Shown: piece by piece, positions 38,601-45,799 of the stretch
How positions within the stretch are numbered: the first letter of the stretch is position 1
Layout: every line of letters starts with the position of its first letter
DNA from: Proteiniphilum saccharofermentans
GTDB taxonomy: Bacteria > Bacteroidota > Bacteroidia > Bacteroidales > Dysgonomonadaceae
Assembly: GCF_900095135.1 (NCBI RefSeq)
Contig: NZ_LT605205.1
Span: 1,178,001 to 1,242,000 of the forward strand
DNA: 64,000 nucleotides
Reading direction: 5' to 3'
Made by a program: the position numbers and the translations under genes
The notes under the pieces: generated by a model
The model's input: only the letters and a program-made list of their open reading frames with translations
What the model was told of the DNA's origin: nothing
Database searches by the model: none

Positions 38601-39811
38601 TTCTCTACAATCTGGTCTCAAATGCTGCCAAATATGTTTCGGAAGGGGGCTCCATACGGGTAACGCTATCATACCGGGATGAAGAAAAAGACCATATCCT
38701 GGTATCGGTAAAAGATGATGGAGCGGGAATCTCGAAAGAAGACCAGCAAACATTATTCAAACGGTTCTACGAGGGAAATTACCGTCGGCACAAAACTACT
38801 GGTACCGGCATCGGATTATCACTGGTAAAAGACCTTGTCAACCTCTATCACGGGACGATACAGGTGGAAAGCGAGATCGGTAAAGGGACTGAATTCACGG
38901 TCATTCTTCCCATCGATGTCTCCTGTTTCGAGGATTCAGAAATCGATACGAATAAATTTGAAACCGTCCGGGAGCCGACAATCGTTGAAGCCCCTGCGAT
39001 AGCAGAAGAAAACGTACCTACGACGAAAAAACAAAAAACATCATCCATATTGGTTGTGGAAGACAATGCGGAGATATTGCAGCTTATTCATCGGTTGTTA
39101 AACAGGGATTATCATGTATTGACTGCTACAAACGGAAAAGAGGCGATGCTTATTCTCGAACATGAAAAAATAGATATTATTGTTTCGGATATTATGATGC
39201 CGGAAATGGATGGCGTGGAACTGTGCAGATCGCTGAAGAACAATATTGAATATAGTCATATTCCTATTATCTTACTGACGGCCAAAACCGATGAGAAAGA
39301 CCGAGCCGATGCCTATGAGTCGGGAGCCGATGCATTTATCAGTAAGCCTTTTAACCTGAACGTACTGCATGCGCGTATCAAAAATCTCTTAAAAAGCCGG
39401 GAACGCATAGCACGGGATTTTAAAAACCAGCTGGTATTTGAATTGAAAGACCTGGAATTCACCAATCTCGACGAAGAATTCATACGAAAAGCGATCGATT
39501 GCGTAAACCGGCATTTAGATAATACGGAATTTGACCAGCAACAGTTCTCGGAAGAGATGAACGTAAGCAAGTCCACGCTGTATAATAAGCTGAAAACCCT
39601 TACAGGATTGAATACTTCGGCATTTATCACGAATATCAGGTTAAAAGCGGCCTGCCGGATCATGGATCAAAACCGGAATATCCGGATATCGGATCTGGCT
39701 TATGCTGTGGGGTTCAACGATCCTAAGTATTTCAGTTCCTGCTTCAAGAAGGAATTCAATATGCGTCCGAGTGAATATATAGAACGATTTTCGGGTACAT
39801 TGGGAGAATAA
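35669..39811 (+). CDS. Hybrid two-component system regulator (HTCS 3)
   Basis: 1380 residues from MKKLSPDILPGH. Short N-terminal hydrophobic signal segment, double propeller sensor (about 45-740) with many GNLW(V/I)GT motifs, Y_Y_Y domain, membrane helix (WLSWWAFVIYFCTFVLIGYA), HisKA with His871 in NITHEFLTPL, HATPase (LVSNAAKYVS; GTGIGLSLVKDLVNLYHG), receiver with Asp1174 (VSDIMMPEMDG) and AraC helix-turn-helix ending PSEYIERFSG. It is more distant from HTCS 1 and 2 than they are from each other. It is divergent from the SusC 3-SusD 3 operon, the likely target, and ends at a terminator before the convergent EF-G2 gene. The start was set by the promoter at 35621-35651. Confidence 0.94.
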   Translation: MKKLSPDILPGHLTLLYAVFILLFGCTDFMYSQQSSVGLDFNILSTTDGFPTNEIQKVYQDREGFMWFATRNGLCRYDGYQITVYSSNHLKSPVLTSNNIYCLADDDHGNLWVGTYNGMNRFDKRSGTFEPVEIRNTSNKVVSCILVTQNNEVWIGLDDGLFRYDPRENTFTHHSLQRIGDITITGSVKSIIEDTSGEIWIGTWNSGLYRYSPSKNIFYAYPQLNQRNSAHAIYEDGRKNIWIGTWGEGLHLLENPRDMGNLRLKTYRHDTNDPESLSDNLVYDICEDIHTNTLWIGTRSGLSMLEYDNPSGFINWSTTHKTNKLPSNEVNSIIRDNKENIWIGTIGGGVLFINTEKSKFNFFGVDLPEIPTGAIRSVFLDNDDNMWMGVGTYGVVLHDKKSGKTISQLALPEFNGMGQITTYDIKQRNTGEILFGTYGGGLWVYEKGKPVKTYTEENCSFISDNRIRSIYIDRQQNCWLGTQYGLGVWLSDNTGVTFDEIIIDGKRLEPSSMIDIAEDDTGRIWVATIGNGIISVEGDPWRKEGLTFRNYTAENGKISAHTINVLHYDTFGRLWAGAENGRLYLYDKVSDSFIDKSPQFSILGTLISSIREDRQGNLWIGTSNGLARLSFNETAELTSYRVYTTADGLCDNFFISKSSCNHNGELFFGGYKGLVRFNPDNIEVEINPTPFYITDIRVLNTSFYNLDKEITGKISEKVPSFSDRITIPHKYNNFSIHFATLNYKNPELNRYAYKLAGFDPDWTYADSKQNVAYYNNLSPGQYVFQLRATTQNGVWNDEIKEMRINVLPPFWLSWWAFVIYFCTFVLIGYAIYRNILNRIHLRNQLRYKEIEQEKAEELNHAKLQFFTNITHEFLTPLTIISATVDELQQISPRNDDLYATMGQNINRLSRLLQQILEFRKAESGNLRLRVAYGNISEFIRNAIESFYPLIRKKKLHFSYVSDPENIQGLFDIDKLDKILYNLVSNAAKYVSEGGSIRVTLSYRDEEKDHILVSVKDDGAGISKEDQQTLFKRFYEGNYRRHKTTGTGIGLSLVKDLVNLYHGTIQVESEIGKGTEFTVILPIDVSCFEDSEIDTNKFETVREPTIVEAPAIAEENVPTTKKQKTSSILVVEDNAEILQLIHRLLNRDYHVLTATNGKEAMLILEHEKIDIIVSDIMMPEMDGVELCRSLKNNIEYSHIPIILLTAKTDEKDRADAYESGADAFISKPFNLNVLHARIKNLLKSRERIARDFKNQLVFELKDLEFTNLDEEFIRKAIDCVNRHLDNTEFDQQQFSEEMNVSKSTLYNKLKTLTGLNTSAFITNIRLKAACRIMDQNRNIRISDLAYAVGFNDPKYFSSCFKKEFNMRPSEYIERFSGTLGE

Positions 39812-39816
39812 TCAAA

Positions 39817-39842
39817 CAGGGGCGGCCAAACGGTCGCCCCTG
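39817..39842. terminator. GC-rich hairpin between HTCS 3 and EF-G2, bidirectional terminator
   Basis: Arms 39817-39827 and 39832-39842 pair over 11 positions (one G-U on one strand) around an AAAC loop. It is located 5 bases after the HTCS 3 stop and 25 bases after the EF-G2 stop on the other strand. No strong T-run on either side. Confidence 0.65.
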
Positions 39843-39867
39843 ATGTTGAAGTAGTGTGTGGTTATTG

Positions 39868-42024
39868 TTACTCTTCCTTTTCCTGTGCCTCATACGCTTT
39901 CAACAGTTTTTCCTGTACATCGGAAGGAACCAGTTCATAGCTCGAGAATTTCATGGAAAAAGAAGCCCTTCCACCGGAGATGGAACTCAGCGATGTGGAG
40001 TAGGAACTCATTTCTTTCAGGGGCACTTTCGCCTTCAGTTTTTCGAATCCTTTTTCACTTTCCATACCCATGATCATGGCACGGCGTCCCTGCAGGTCAC
40101 TCATCACATCGCCCATATATTCACCCGGTACGGATACCGTTACATCATAGACAGGTTCGAGGATCTTGGGCCCTGCATTTTTGAAGGCGGTACTGAACGC
40201 ATTGCGTCCTGCGAGCATAAAAGAGATTTCATTGGAATCCACAGGGTGCATCTTGCCGTCGTACACAATCACGCGTACGTCGCGGGCATACGATCCGGTA
40301 AGGGGCCCCTGCTCCATACGGGCCATGATCCCTTTCAGGATAGCAGGCAGGAAGCGGGCGTCAATGGCTCCACCCACGATACTGTTCACAAATACCAGTT
40401 TGCCGCCCCAATCCAGGTTGATCTCCTGTGTATCGCGGTTCTGTACTTTGTATTCCTGCCCGTTAAAACGATAAACTTCCGGCACAGCCATCCCTTCGGT
40501 ATAAGGCTCTACAATAAGATGCACCTCACCGAACTGGCCGGCACCTCCCGACTGTTTTTTGTGGCGGTAATCGGCACGCGCCGACTTCGTAATGGTTTCG
40601 CGGTAAGGGATCTTGGGCTCCAGGAATTCAATCTCGATCTTATCGTTGTTTTCCAACCGCCATTTCAATGTTCTCAGGTGGAATTCGCCTTGTCCGGAGA
40701 CAATAGTCTGTTTCAGCTCCTTGGAGTTTTCCACCAACCAAGTGGGATCTTCCTCTTTCATGCGGGTGAGGGCTTCGCTCAGCTTTTCGGAGTTCGACTC
40801 GTTGACAGCCTTGATCGCCCGGCGGTAACGGGGTTCCGGATAACGGATGAAGTCAAACTTGTTCTCGGTATCTTTTGAGTTGAGTGTATTTCCTGTACGC
40901 ACGTCTTTCAGTTTTACCGCTGCGCCGATACTGCCAGCCTGTAACTCTTCCGCTTTGTTGCGGATCTGTCCGGCCACGGTATAAAGCTGTACGAGGCGTT
41001 CTTTTGAACCGCGGTTAGCATTGACGAGATCGTCGCCTTCTTTCACCGAGCCTGACATTACCTTAAAATAGGAAACTTCCCCGATATGGGGCTCGACCGT
41101 TGTTTTAAAGAAAAACAAACTTGTGGGGGCTGATGCATCGGGTTTCACTTCTTCCCCTTCGCTGTTAAGAGGGGTAGGGACATCAAGCGGAGAGGGCGCC
41201 ACCATACTCAGGAAGTTCATGATACGGTGCACAGCCATATTTTTTTCTGCTGACGCACAGAAGAGCGGGAAGAGGCTGCGGCTGATCATTCCCTTGTGGA
41301 TACCGTCTCGCATCTCTTCTTCGGTAAGGGAACCCTGATCGAAATATTTTTCCATCAGACCTTCATCGTTTTCGGCTGCTGCTTCCAACAAAGTCTGATA
41401 ATATTCTCCCGCTTTTTCCTTCTCACTATCGGGGATTTCCAATACGTCGGGGGCTGTAGCACCCGGTTTCCATTTATACAGCTTTTGCTTCAATACATCC
41501 ACGATCCCGTCGAAAGAACTGCCGCTGCCAATAGGATATTGTACCGGTACGACTTTGTTACCATATTGTTCTTTCAGGCTTGCAAGGGTGTTGTCGTAAT
41601 CTGCTTTCTCATGGTCCATCTGATTCATCAGGAAAAGGAGCGGTTTATTCAGGTCGTCCACATAGCGGAGCTGATTGACGGTGCCAACTTCTATCCCGTT
41701 GGCAGCATCGATCAGCATCAGTGCCATATCCGTAACATTGAGGGCTGAAACAACTCCTCCCACAAAATCATCCGAGCCTGGACAATCGATAAAATTCATC
41801 AGTTTCTCTTTCCACTCGTATGAAAAAACAGTGGAGAAGACGGAATATCCATATTCCTTTTCTACAGGGAAGTAGTCACTCACGGTATTTTTTCCGTCTA
41901 CCGTACCGCGTCGTTTTATAAGACCACACTCGAAAAGCATGGCTTCTGCGAGAGTGGTCTTACCTGAGCCTGCATTGCCAATGAGGGCAATGTTCCTGAT
42001 TTCGTTTGTTTTGTAAACTTTCAT
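39868..42024 (-). CDS. fusA2: Elongation factor G paralogue, EF-G2 type
   Basis: 718 residues from MKVYKTNEIRNIALIG, with the EF-G domain set: GTP-binding domain, domain II, and the domain III-V region with YRETITKSARADYRHKKQSGG, GAIDARFLPAILKG, ARDVRVIVYDGKMHPVDSNE and LQGRRAMIMGME. P-loop GNAGSGKT (16-23) is intact, but the G3 motif is DCPGS (80-84) where canonical EF-G has DTPGH; the catalytic His is Ser. G4 is NQMD (134-137) instead of NKxD. Bacteroides species carry such a second EF-G reported to support translocation without GTP hydrolysis and to matter during carbon limitation. An upstream ATG at 42090 would extend into a repeat and is unlikely. It stands alone, convergent with HTCS 3, behind an interrupted leader repeat. 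Confidence 0.92.
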   Translation of the reverse strand: MKVYKTNEIRNIALIGNAGSGKTTLAEAMLFECGLIKRRGTVDGKNTVSDYFPVEKEYGYSVFSTVFSYEWKEKLMNFIDCPGSDDFVGGVVSALNVTDMALMLIDAANGIEVGTVNQLRYVDDLNKPLLFLMNQMDHEKADYDNTLASLKEQYGNKVVPVQYPIGSGSSFDGIVDVLKQKLYKWKPGATAPDVLEIPDSEKEKAGEYYQTLLEAAAENDEGLMEKYFDQGSLTEEEMRDGIHKGMISRSLFPLFCASAEKNMAVHRIMNFLSMVAPSPLDVPTPLNSEGEEVKPDASAPTSLFFFKTTVEPHIGEVSYFKVMSGSVKEGDDLVNANRGSKERLVQLYTVAGQIRNKAEELQAGSIGAAVKLKDVRTGNTLNSKDTENKFDFIRYPEPRYRRAIKAVNESNSEKLSEALTRMKEEDPTWLVENSKELKQTIVSGQGEFHLRTLKWRLENNDKIEIEFLEPKIPYRETITKSARADYRHKKQSGGAGQFGEVHLIVEPYTEGMAVPEVYRFNGQEYKVQNRDTQEINLDWGGKLVFVNSIVGGAIDARFLPAILKGIMARMEQGPLTGSYARDVRVIVYDGKMHPVDSNEISFMLAGRNAFSTAFKNAGPKILEPVYDVTVSVPGEYMGDVMSDLQGRRAMIMGMESEKGFEKLKAKVPLKEMSSYSTSLSSISGGRASFSMKFSSYELVPSDVQEKLLKAYEAQEKEE

Positions 42025-42188
42025 ACGCTTTTTTATTTTTTTTGTTGATGTGTATGGAATATTCGCGTTAAGCCAAATGGGCAGAGCCAAGTTTACTTGA
42101 GCTATACCATGGCGAGTGAATATCTAAATTTGTTTGAACTCGCAATAATCATGTGTCCGTGTGAGAATAGTTCTCTTGCTCGTTTCAT
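42022..42188 (-). repeat. Leader repeat, copy 3, split by a second element (about 42060-42136)
   Basis: Blocks of the leader family are present in order on the minus strand: ATGAAACGAGCA (42188-42177), TCACACGGACACATGATTAT, GCGAGTT, then about 77 foreign bases, then CCATACAC, an A-rich run and the EF-G2 ATG. Copies 1 and 2 have GCGAGTTCC or GCGAGTTAC running directly into CATA(C/T)AC, so the foreign stretch is an insertion. The insertion contains the 25-base segment shared with the HTCS 3 promoter (here 42081-42105). Confidence 0.7.
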
Positions 42189-42240
42189 GATTAGAAAATA
42201 TTATAATGTTATTAATATGCCCATAAGACTAATTAATAAA

Positions 42241-42326
42241 GAAGTCAAGAAGTTTGAAAATCTTGAATATTGAATCTTAATCTTGAATTTCTATAGTCTT
42301 AGTTCTTGATCCTAATTTTTAATTGT
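42241..42326. repeat. Degenerate spacer repeat (CAAGATTCAAGA type), inverted relative to 52707-52782
   Basis: 42241-42266 is an exact 26-base inverted copy of 52757-52782. The flanking bases also align (shared AAGACTAT(A/G)GAAATTCAA block), so the two are diverged copies of a unit of about 75 bases. It is non-coding and lies upstream of the EF-G2 leader. Confidence 0.7.
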
Positions 42327-42328
42327 AT

Positions 42329-42367
42329 GAAAAAAGACTTTGCCGTGGTATAAATACCGGCAAAGTC
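42329..42367 (-). terminator. Intrinsic terminator directly after a 19-codon ORF
   Basis: Arms 42358-42367 and 42336-42345 (GACTTTGCCG / CGGCAAAGTC) are perfect over 10 bp, and on the minus strand the stem is followed by TTTTTT. The stop codon of the small ORF (42368-42366) overlaps the stem. The neighbouring large genes point away from it or begin after it, so it marks the end of a separate short minus-strand transcript. Confidence 0.82.
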
Positions 42368-42425
42368 ATGCTATCCAAAACAGCGCCGCAATATATAAAA
42401 AACGTATGACAAACAGTGATTCCAT
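42366..42425 (-). CDS. Candidate small membrane peptide (19 residues)
   Basis: ATG at 42425 to TGA at 42366 encodes MESLFVIRFLYIAALFWIA, a single hydrophobic helix with one Arg. I do not recognise it. Support is contextual: it ends exactly at a strong minus-strand terminator, starts 3 bases after a perfect 16-bp palindrome (42429-42444), and no other gene would use that terminator. Such peptides can be accessory subunits or regulators of membrane proteins; the divergent P-type ATPase (42578) is the nearest one. Alternatively the transcript is a small RNA and the frame is chance. Confidence 0.45.
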   Translation of the reverse strand: MESLFVIRFLYIAALFWIA

Positions 42426-42428
42426 AAT

Positions 42429-42444
42429 TATGTTATATAACATA
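42429..42444. promoter_or_regulatory. Perfect 16-bp palindrome before the small ORF
   Basis: TATGTTATATAACATA is its own reverse complement. It lies between the small ORF (minus) and the P-type ATPase gene (plus), so a dimeric repressor bound here could affect both. AT-richness makes chance more likely than for a mixed sequence. Confidence 0.4.
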
Positions 42445-42577
42445 TAGTGGAGTGAATTGTCTAAAGAGGAGTAGGGAAGGGATAAACATTTTTTTCTACC
42501 GTTTGTTTATTCTGCATATGTTTCAGGAGGGTTACTCCAGCCATGAAGACGCACGTTTATATTTAAAAGATTAAAGA

Positions 42578-45253
42578 ATGAAAGATCGCTATTACAGTCA
42601 ACCGGTTGAAGAGATATTGCAACAATTAAAAGTTTCATCAGATAGAGGACTTTCGGAAGATGAAGTGAAAGAACGGCTTACCCGGTATGGCCCCAATCAA
42701 CTCCAATCCCAAAAACAGAAAACACTCCTGATGATGTTCTTTGAACAATTCAAGAGCATCATGGTAGTTATTTTACTTATCGCTGCCGTCGTGTCGGGAG
42801 TGATCGGCGTCATGGAGGGCGAAGGATTGGTAGAAGCTTTTGTGATATTGGCGATATTGGTGATTAACGCGGTGATCGGTACGGTACAGGAGAAAAAGGC
42901 ACAATCATCGTTGGATGCGTTGAACAAGATGAGTTCACCTCATTCGAAAGTGTTACGGGAAGGACAGGTGACAGAGATCACATCCACCGAAATTGTGCCC
43001 GGCGATATAGTGGTGTTGGATACAGGCGATATTATCCCTGCCGATTTGCGTCTGATAGAGGCGGTGAATATGAAAGTACAGGAATCGGCTCTCACTGGTG
43101 AGTCGGTACCTGTAGAGAAGAGTGAGGAAGTGTTGGAGGCGAAAGAACTTCCTTTGGGTGACCGGGATAACATGGCTTTTTCTACCAGTACTGTAACGTA
43201 CGGACGTGGTAAAGGAGTGGTGGTCGGTACCGGAATGGAAACCGAAGTGGGCAAGATAGCCCATATGCTCCAAAATACGCAGGATACGGAAACGCCGATG
43301 AGTAAACGTCTCGGACAACTCGGTAAAGTGTTGGGTTATGTAGCGCTGGGGATCTGTGTCTTTATATTTATTATAGGCGTCTTGTACGGCAATCACTGGT
43401 TAGAGATGCTGATGATGGCTGTCAGCCTGGCAGTAGCGGCTATCCCTGAAGGATTGCAGATAGTCTCCACTATTGTATTGGCTATTGGCGTACAGCGCCT
43501 GGTGAAGTTGAACGCCATCGTGCGTACATTGCCTTCAGTAGAGACATTGGGGAGTGTCACGGTGATCTGCTCCGATAAAACCGGTACGCTTACACAGAAT
43601 AAAATGACCGTCGTGGAAGGATGGACGGGTGGCAACCGCATCGATTTCCGCAATCCACCGCTTCCCGAAGAACTCGATAGCGATGAGCAGATGTTGCTGC
43701 AATCATCTTTGCTCTGTACCGATGCACATCTGAAAATGTTGTCAGGCGGAGAACATGAGATTGCCGGGGATCCTACGGAAACTGCTATTGTGGATGCTGC
43801 TCTCGGGCTGAAAATGGATAAAAATGAACTGGACAACCGCTTCCCTCGCGTGGAGGAGGTACCGTTCGACTCTGAAAGGAAAAGAATGTCGACCATTAAC
43901 CGCATGGCGGACGGGAAATTCCGCGTAAACCTGAAAGGGGGGCTGGATGAGGTGCTTGCGGTTTCAACCCGGATACTTATCCACGGAAAGGTGCGTCCTG
44001 TTACCGAAGAAGATATTGAGACCATCAAAGAGGAAAATCAGCGGATGGCACAATCGGCATTACGTGTACTTGCCGTCGCATACAAAGATATGGATACCCT
44101 CCCTGATGAAGTAAGTACGGAAACGATTGAGAAGGATCTCATCTTCGTGGGGCTGCTCGGTATGATCGATCCGGCCCGTCCCGAAGTGGTGGAAGCGGTG
44201 AAAAAGTGTAAGACGGCCGGCATTCGTCCCGTGATGATCACCGGTGACCACAAGGTGACGGCAGTCGCTATTGCCGGTGAGATAGGGATTTACAATGAAG
44301 GGGATAAAGCCGTTACCGGTACCGATGTGGAAGAGATGGACGATGATACGCTTTATCGGGACGTAGAGGCCTATTCGGTATATGCGCGTGTAGCTCCTGA
44401 ACACAAGGTAAGGATAGTGAAAGCCTGGCAATCTCATGATGATATCGTGGCGATGACCGGTGACGGGGTGAATGATGCGCCGGCGCTCAAACAGGCAGAT
44501 ATCGGTGTATCGATGGGAGTGGTGGGCACCGAAGTAGCCAAGGAAGCATCCGATGTGATCCTGACGGACGATAATTTTGCGACCATCGTGAGCGCTGTGG
44601 AAGAGGGACGCCGTATTTATGACAATATACTAAAAGCTATACAGTTTCTGCTGTCAGCCAATGTGGGAGAGGTATTACTGATCTTTATCGCTTCTATTGC
44701 CAATATCGGCAATCCGTTAACCCCTATCCTTATATTATGGATTAATCTGGTCACAGACAGTCTTCCTGCGTTGGCATTGAGTATGGATCCTGCCGATAAG
44801 GATGTGATGACCCGCAAACCGCGGGATCCCAAACAGGGATTTTTCACCAGAGGGATGATCCGGAGAATAGGCTACCAGGGAGCTACTATCGGCCTGATCT
44901 CATTGGCTGCTTATATTATTGGCTTTAAGGATGGAGGTCAACCTTTAGGACAGACTATGGCTTTTGCCGTACTGGGTTTTTCGCAATTGTTACATGTACG
45001 CAATCTGCATTCCAACAGACGTTCTTCTTTCCAAACAAGTATATTCAGTAACAAGTCATTGCTAGGAGCAATCTTCTTGTCGGCTCTACTCCTATTTGCT
45101 GTACTGGTGATACCTGGCGTAATGGAAATTTTTGGTGTAACGGCGATGGATGGCACTCACTGGCTTTATGTAGGCCTTCTTTCTCTGGTGCCTATTGTTG
45201 TGGTAGAACTGATGAAACTGATGAAGTTCAATCACAGTAAAGACGAATATTGA
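42578..45253 (+). CDS. P-type cation-transporting ATPase, Ca2+ (P2) type
   Basis: 891 residues. N-terminal cation ATPase domain (VEEILQQLKVSSDRGLSEDEVKERL, GPNQLQ), two membrane helices, actuator with TGES (LTGESVPVEKS), phosphorylation motif CSDKTGTLTQNK with Asp333, nucleotide-binding domain, MITGDH and MTGDGVNDAPALKQADIGVSMG hinge motifs, and six C-terminal helices. The M4 sequence AAIPEGLQI and M6 sequence NLVTDSLPALALSMDP are those of SERCA/PMCA-like pumps. It probably exports Ca2+ from the cytoplasm; Mg2+ or Na+ cannot be excluded from sequence alone. Single gene, with divergent small ORF upstream. Confidence 0.92.
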   Translation: MKDRYYSQPVEEILQQLKVSSDRGLSEDEVKERLTRYGPNQLQSQKQKTLLMMFFEQFKSIMVVILLIAAVVSGVIGVMEGEGLVEAFVILAILVINAVIGTVQEKKAQSSLDALNKMSSPHSKVLREGQVTEITSTEIVPGDIVVLDTGDIIPADLRLIEAVNMKVQESALTGESVPVEKSEEVLEAKELPLGDRDNMAFSTSTVTYGRGKGVVVGTGMETEVGKIAHMLQNTQDTETPMSKRLGQLGKVLGYVALGICVFIFIIGVLYGNHWLEMLMMAVSLAVAAIPEGLQIVSTIVLAIGVQRLVKLNAIVRTLPSVETLGSVTVICSDKTGTLTQNKMTVVEGWTGGNRIDFRNPPLPEELDSDEQMLLQSSLLCTDAHLKMLSGGEHEIAGDPTETAIVDAALGLKMDKNELDNRFPRVEEVPFDSERKRMSTINRMADGKFRVNLKGGLDEVLAVSTRILIHGKVRPVTEEDIETIKEENQRMAQSALRVLAVAYKDMDTLPDEVSTETIEKDLIFVGLLGMIDPARPEVVEAVKKCKTAGIRPVMITGDHKVTAVAIAGEIGIYNEGDKAVTGTDVEEMDDDTLYRDVEAYSVYARVAPEHKVRIVKAWQSHDDIVAMTGDGVNDAPALKQADIGVSMGVVGTEVAKEASDVILTDDNFATIVSAVEEGRRIYDNILKAIQFLLSANVGEVLLIFIASIANIGNPLTPILILWINLVTDSLPALALSMDPADKDVMTRKPRDPKQGFFTRGMIRRIGYQGATIGLISLAAYIIGFKDGGQPLGQTMAFAVLGFSQLLHVRNLHSNRRSSFQTSIFSNKSLLGAIFLSALLLFAVLVIPGVMEIFGVTAMDGTHWLYVGLLSLVPIVVVELMKLMKFNHSKDEY

Positions 45254-45511
45254 AATTAATGTGCCAATGTACCAATGTGCCAATGTCTCCGGTTTGGTAG
45301 CATACATATACCCCGGGTTGTATGCTCCTTGAGGATATTAAAATCACGTTAAACAATCCTTAAATTGCGCAAAGTGTAGTTTTTTGTGCAATAAATCAGA
45401 TATTTTTCGTATTTTTGGAATTCGAAATTTACATTCTTGTGTTAAATCTGCCCTAATCCTTTCAATTTAATTTTGTTAGGTTGTCATCTTTTGGGTTAAA
45501 AAAAGGTATAT
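45254..45511. other. Spacer with tandem CCAATGT repeats and a candidate promoter for the decarboxylase operon
   Basis: 45258-45290 has three copies of an (A)ATGTnCCA unit (GTGCCAATGTACCAATGTGC). TATTTTTG at 45410-45417 fits the -7 consensus, with TTG at 45384-45386 (spacer 23, slightly long). The 5' leader to the gamma subunit would be about 90 bases. Confidence 0.45.
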
Positions 45512-45778
45512 ATGGAAAATCTGAATACGGCATTAGGCCTATTGGTGGTAGGAATGGTTACTGTCTTTATTATTCTTTGGCTGGTTGTAGTGATTGGTAA
45601 TTTGGTGATTCGCCTCACCAATCGTTTTATTCCGGTGGCAGATCCGTCGGCAGGTAAGCCCGGAAATGGAGGTACTGCAGGAAAGAGGGTTCATTCTAAG
45701 AAACTTGCAGCCATTGTGGCAGCCGTGGATGTGGTGACACAGGGAAAAGCCAATGTGGAATCCATAGGGAAGAAATAA
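45512..45778 (+). CDS. oadG: Sodium-pump decarboxylase gamma subunit (OadG family)
   Basis: 88 residues: one N-terminal membrane helix (ALGLLVVGMVTVFIILWLVVVIG), a polar linker and a C-terminal stretch (KKLAAIVAAVDVVTQG), the standard layout of OadG. The gamma subunit anchors the biotin-carrying alpha subunit to the membrane beta subunit. It is the first gene of a three-gene operon; alpha starts 21 bases downstream. Confidence 0.88.
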   Translation: MENLNTALGLLVVGMVTVFIILWLVVVIGNLVIRLTNRFIPVADPSAGKPGNGGTAGKRVHSKKLAAIVAAVDVVTQGKANVESIGKK

Positions 45779-45799
45779 ATCAAAAAATACATTTTTAAT

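Noticed and set aside
42024-42090. N-terminal extension of EF-G2
   Set aside because: The extra 22 codons are encoded by the inserted repeat and leader, and EF-G2 proteins start at MKVYxTNEI.
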